From an uncultured Clostridia bacterium (GTDB taxonomy: Bacteria > Bacillota > Clostridia > Christensenellales > Borkfalkiaceae), in NCBI GenBank assembly GCA_944328495.1, contig CALVHR010000004.1, forward strand, positions 1-64,000: a stretch of DNA of 64,000 nucleotides, written 5' to 3'. The stretch's first letter is position 1, and each line of letters opens with the position of its first letter. Of the stretch, positions 61,837 to 64,000 are shown piece after piece. The position numbers and the translations under genes were made by a program. The notes under the pieces were generated by a model, which saw nothing but the letters and a program-made list of their open reading frames with translations, searched no databases and was not told the DNA's origin.

Positions 61837-61984
61837 AAATCAGGACATAATGTATGCGAAAGCGTCAACGTGCATATCGCACGCCATCCAAATCGGCGCC
61901 CCCTTGACGGGCACGACCGTATTTCGCATTCGTGTTCGATCAGACTTCGCGGCATCTCTGTACCGTATGTTAAAGTCGTTTATC
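61837..61984 (-). promoter_or_regulatory. pyr operon leader with probable PyrR-binding loop
   Basis: Predicted RNA start is 61984. CAGAGATGCC at 61951-61960 resembles the PyrR-binding loop of Bacillus leaders (CAGAGAGGCU). The following 110 nt include GCGTGCGATATGCACG and GGGGGCGCCGATT segments able to form an antiterminator. Standard PyrR attenuation; only one such site is visible in the operon. Confidence 0.65.
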
Positions 61985-61990
61985 GCATTT

Positions 61991-62019
61991 ATTGTAACAC
62001 ATCACCGCCTGCCTGTAAA
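61991..62019 (-). promoter_or_regulatory. Promoter of the pyr operon
   Basis: TTTACA (62014-62019) and TACAAT (61991-61996), 17-base spacer, minus strand. Confidence 0.75.
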
Positions 62020-62082
62020 GCAAATACACAAAAAAATTTTAAAAATTTACAGACGGCTTCAAAGCATAAAATACTGCAGGAT

Positions 62083-62781
62083 TTAAAGTACGCGCGCCAA
62101 CGTAAAGCCTAAAAGATCGCACGACGTCAGAAAATAACGGATCCCGCCGCGTTCGCATACGAGCGGGTATTGTCCCGCATATTGATGCAAGTGTCCGTAA
62201 ACAGCCAGATCAACATTGTTCTTTTCAAACGCATCGGTATAGAGCGAACTTTCACGCTTGGCATTAAAAGGAGGATAATGGATCATCGCAATCAGCTTGT
62301 CCCCTTCCGCACGCACTTCCTGTACCGCCCGAAAAGCAAGACGGAAACGCTCCCCTTCGCGAAGATAGATCTTTTCATCCTCTGCCTTGAAATCCGCACT
62401 GCCCGGACACGCCCAGCCGCGTGATCCGCAGATCACAACCCCATCAAAGCGCACGCAATCGTTCTGCAAAAAATAAAAACTTGCATCGGGGGCACTGCGG
62501 CGAAGCGCCGTGATCCCCGACCACCAATAATCATGATTCCCGCGTATAAACACCTTTCTCCCGGGCAACGCGCGAAGCTTTTCAAGATCGGTCAGCGCAT
62601 CCGCAAGCGTCATCGCCCAACTGATGTCTCCCGCAATCAGCACAACGTCTTCTGCCCCGACATTTTTCAGCCAATCCTCTTTAATTTTTTCAAAATGATC
62701 CGTCCAGTTTCCGCCAAATACATCCATCGGCTTTTCCTGGTTCCCGGGCAAATGCAGATCGCTCACCGCAAAAACTTTCAT
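62083..62781 (-). CDS. Metallophosphoesterase (calcineurin-like)
   Basis: A 232-residue phosphoesterase. Metal-site motifs are complete: SDLHLPG (near 7-13), GDISWAM, GNHDYWW, MIHYPPF and YGHLHQYAG. ATG 62781 follows GGAG; the frame opens with TTG at 62793 on the ribosome site itself. Substrate unknown; the family includes nucleotidases and phosphodiesterases. It lies upstream of the pyr promoter and downstream of the small zinc-ribbon gene, probably its own or a shared transcript. Confidence 0.9.
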   Translation of the reverse strand: MKVFAVSDLHLPGNQEKPMDVFGGNWTDHFEKIKEDWLKNVGAEDVVLIAGDISWAMTLADALTDLEKLRALPGRKVFIRGNHDYWWSGITALRRSAPDASFYFLQNDCVRFDGVVICGSRGWACPGSADFKAEDEKIYLREGERFRLAFRAVQEVRAEGDKLIAMIHYPPFNAKRESSLYTDAFEKNNVDLAVYGHLHQYAGQYPLVCERGGIRYFLTSCDLLGFTLARVL

Positions 62782-62808
62782 CACGCGCTCCAAAGAGTGA
62801 TTTCGCTC

Positions 62809-63006
62809 TTATTGTACCATAAAACCGCCCTTTTTGAAAGCATTTCCGCCCGTACGCAAACAAATTTTACCGACCGCCTTTCGCTGCGGATAATCTTCAA
62901 TATCGCAAAGCATCAGGCTGTCTTTACAGCAATCACACAGCATCCCTTCCGTTACCGGCGATCCGCAGATCACACACGTTCCGTACATTTCCTGTTCCCG
63001 TTCCAT
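62809..63006 (-). CDS. 65-residue zinc-ribbon-like protein
   Basis: ATG 63006 has an excellent GGAGGG site; the longer frame to 63066 overlaps the upstream gene's end. Six Cys occur in CVICGS, LCDCCKDS, LCDIED and KICLRTGG; the first four form a likely zinc ribbon. No signal peptide. It lies between the putative coat gene and the phosphoesterase gene. Function unknown. Confidence 0.7.
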   Translation of the reverse strand: MEREQEMYGTCVICGSPVTEGMLCDCCKDSLMLCDIEDYPQRKAVGKICLRTGGNAFKKGGFMVQ

Positions 63007-63072
63007 TTTTCCCTCCGAAAATTGAAAAAAGCCGACGCACAGCATCGGCTTTTTCCATACAAGCACAAGCCT

Positions 63073-63744
63073 TTACTTGCCGCAATTGTTGCAGCCGCAA
63101 TTCGCATTTCCCTGCGGATAGAGCGGCAGCTCGAAAAACCCCGCACACACTTCCTGCGAATATTCCTGCGCAGGCGGGATCACACAATACCCGTAAGACG
63201 GCACCAAAAGATCGACATTGATCACGATCTTCAAAATCACCGTAATGCACATATCCACGACAAACGTATTGTTCTCCGCGTTAAACGTGCCTTCCGGCGA
63301 AACCGCACTCACTACACTATGCACCTCATACGGCATAATGGAAGGCTGCGGCACAAACAGAATAACGTCTTCATTGACGGTCACGGTGGCAGTCGCCTTG
63401 CCTTCCGTACCGTTTGCATCGGTATATACCACTTCGACAGGAATATCCACACTGCATTGCACACGCGCACAATTTGCACGATCGGGCAGGCGATCGATCT
63501 GGAACGCCGTGACCTTTCCGACCGACGTCGTGCTGCGCGCACTGATAAACGTCAGGGGATATGTAGGATTGGAAGGAACGGGGTCTGTGATATTCAAAAC
63601 AATCCCGTCGCTCTGACCCTGCTTGATGCAGGCGTCAAACACCCGCTGCGCCTGCACGCATACTTTTTCGTTCAGGCCGTTCAACGGATTCCCGTTGATC
63701 GGGCCGGGACATTTATCCGTCTGAAAATTGGAAAAAAACGACAT
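63073..63744 (-). CDS. Putative spore-surface protein of unknown function
   Basis: A 223-residue protein starting at ATG 63744 behind GGAGGTCAAAA. It has no signal peptide. It is rich in beta-strand patterns with repeated Val/Thr stretches (DIPVEVVYTDANG, TATVTVNEDVILFVPQ, MCITVILKIVINVDLLVP) and ends in a Cys/Asn-rich tail, NANCGCNNCGK, as seen in spore coat proteins. A sporulation-type -10 element upstream and a LysM gene next to it support a coat role. I recognise no named family, so the call rests on composition and context. Confidence 0.55.
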   Translation of the reverse strand: MSFFSNFQTDKCPGPINGNPLNGLNEKVCVQAQRVFDACIKQGQSDGIVLNITDPVPSNPTYPLTFISARSTTSVGKVTAFQIDRLPDRANCARVQCSVDIPVEVVYTDANGTEGKATATVTVNEDVILFVPQPSIMPYEVHSVVSAVSPEGTFNAENNTFVVDMCITVILKIVINVDLLVPSYGYCVIPPAQEYSQEVCAGFFELPLYPQGNANCGCNNCGK

Positions 63745-63800
63745 TTTTGACCTCCGGTTGTTAAAAGTTGAGGGAAAGCGCACCGCGCTTTCTATAATTC

Positions 63801-63828
63801 AATGTATGAACGGGCAAGCAAAAAGGTT
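63801..63828 (-). promoter_or_regulatory. Candidate sigma-K/E promoter of the putative coat gene
   Basis: AACC (63825-63828) and CATACATT (63801-63808), 16-base spacer, minus strand, close to the sigma-K pattern AC-N16-CATAnnnTA. No sigma-A promoter is seen here. Confidence 0.35.
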
Positions 63829-63873
63829 ACTCGCCCGTCAGCCCGCACAACATATACGCTCGCCCCTGCCGCT

Positions 63874-64000
63874 TCAATCACGCACAAATACCCGCTGCGT
63901 CGGATAAACATATGTACATCCGTTCAACCGCACAAACTCCTCGCGCGACATCCCGTGTTCGGCACACACGGAAGCGAGCGTATCCCCCGCCCGCACCACA
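63874..64000 (-). CDS. C-terminal LysM domain of a protein running off the right edge
   Basis: The last 42 codons of a minus-strand gene are in the window; the stop is TGA at 63874-63876. They form one LysM repeat: VRAGDTLASVCAEHGMSREE followed by LNGCTYVYPTQRVFV. LysM binds peptidoglycan or chitin-like glycans. With the coat-like gene downstream, a SafA-like spore or cell-wall protein is possible; the domains before this repeat are unseen. Confidence 0.8.
   Translation of the reverse strand, partial: VVRAGDTLASVCAEHGMSREEFVRLNGCTYVYPTQRVFVRD

Noticed and set aside
61731..61955. Possible leader peptide of 74 residues before pyrR
   Set aside because: It runs through the attenuator terminator, has no ribosome site, and PyrR leaders do not need a peptide.
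62533..63750. Plus-strand frame of 405 codons
   Set aside because: Runs antisense through three supported minus-strand genes with good ribosome sites.

Overview
The window reads as a piece of a spore-forming Bacillota chromosome, most likely a strictly anaerobic, gut-type member of the Clostridia. The grounds are an uninterrupted pro-sigma-K gene, a LysM/coat-like pair at the right edge, the mcsA-mcsB-clpC proteostasis cluster, a long-form HPF, a PyrR-attenuated pyr operon, AGGAGG-type ribosome sites and many near-consensus TTGACA/TATAAT promoters. The lineage below class cannot be fixed from the sequence alone. Most genes lie on the minus strand, in compact operons that often overlap by 1-14 bases.

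Layout, left to right. 1-783: N-terminal part of a secreted protein. 839-1622: non-coding, with a decayed IS1182-type transposase and clustered small palindromes. 1623-9202 (minus): an oxidative sugar-acid operon. In transcription order it holds an enolase-superfamily dehydratase, a GH10 xylanase without signal peptide, a short-chain dehydrogenase, an RraA-like protein, a lactonase and a nitroreductase, then KDPG aldolase and KDG kinase. A divergent AraC regulator follows. 10205-11244: AT-rich gene-free stretch with large hairpins. 11245-19461: two FAD proteins, a membrane-anchored DUF1508 protein, serS and a P-type ATPase. 19547-24055: gyrA and gyrB; GyrA carries Phe at the quinolone-critical Ser83 position. 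24319-24471: a 50-residue protein with ten cysteines. 24611-32047: two large lipoproteins, one fusing a BNR/sialidase-like propeller to an SGNH esterase, and a divergent ArsR-type regulator with an extra C-terminal domain.

32727-38388: a polyamine operon (speA, speE, speB, carboxynorspermidine dehydrogenase and decarboxylase). It is preceded by a roughly 380-nt leader with its own strong promoter, a multibranched fold and a perfect terminator just before the speA ribosome site; this is my best candidate for an undescribed regulatory RNA. 39005-41324: tRNA-Ser(CGA), then a Gx transporter, NusG-II and ApbE flavinylation cluster. 41345-48783: DegV, YihY, HPF, ClpC, McsB, McsA and SigK. 49077-52258: a Crp/Fnr regulator followed by thioredoxin, rhodanese and CoA-disulfide reductase, with a palindromic operator centred at about -41. 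52334-55431: AraC regulator and divergent SASA-esterase/CBM9 lipoprotein. 55504-61706: pyrR-B-C-E-F-K-D under a PyrR attenuator. 62083-64000: phosphoesterase, small zinc-ribbon protein, putative coat protein and a LysM protein end.

Together the genes describe a heterotroph that degrades host or plant glycans through surface lipoproteins, runs a dehydrogenase-lactonase-dehydratase-kinase-aldolase route to pyruvate, makes polyamines and pyrimidines itself, and sporulates. Promoter positions suggest that both AraC regulators are translated from leaderless mRNAs.
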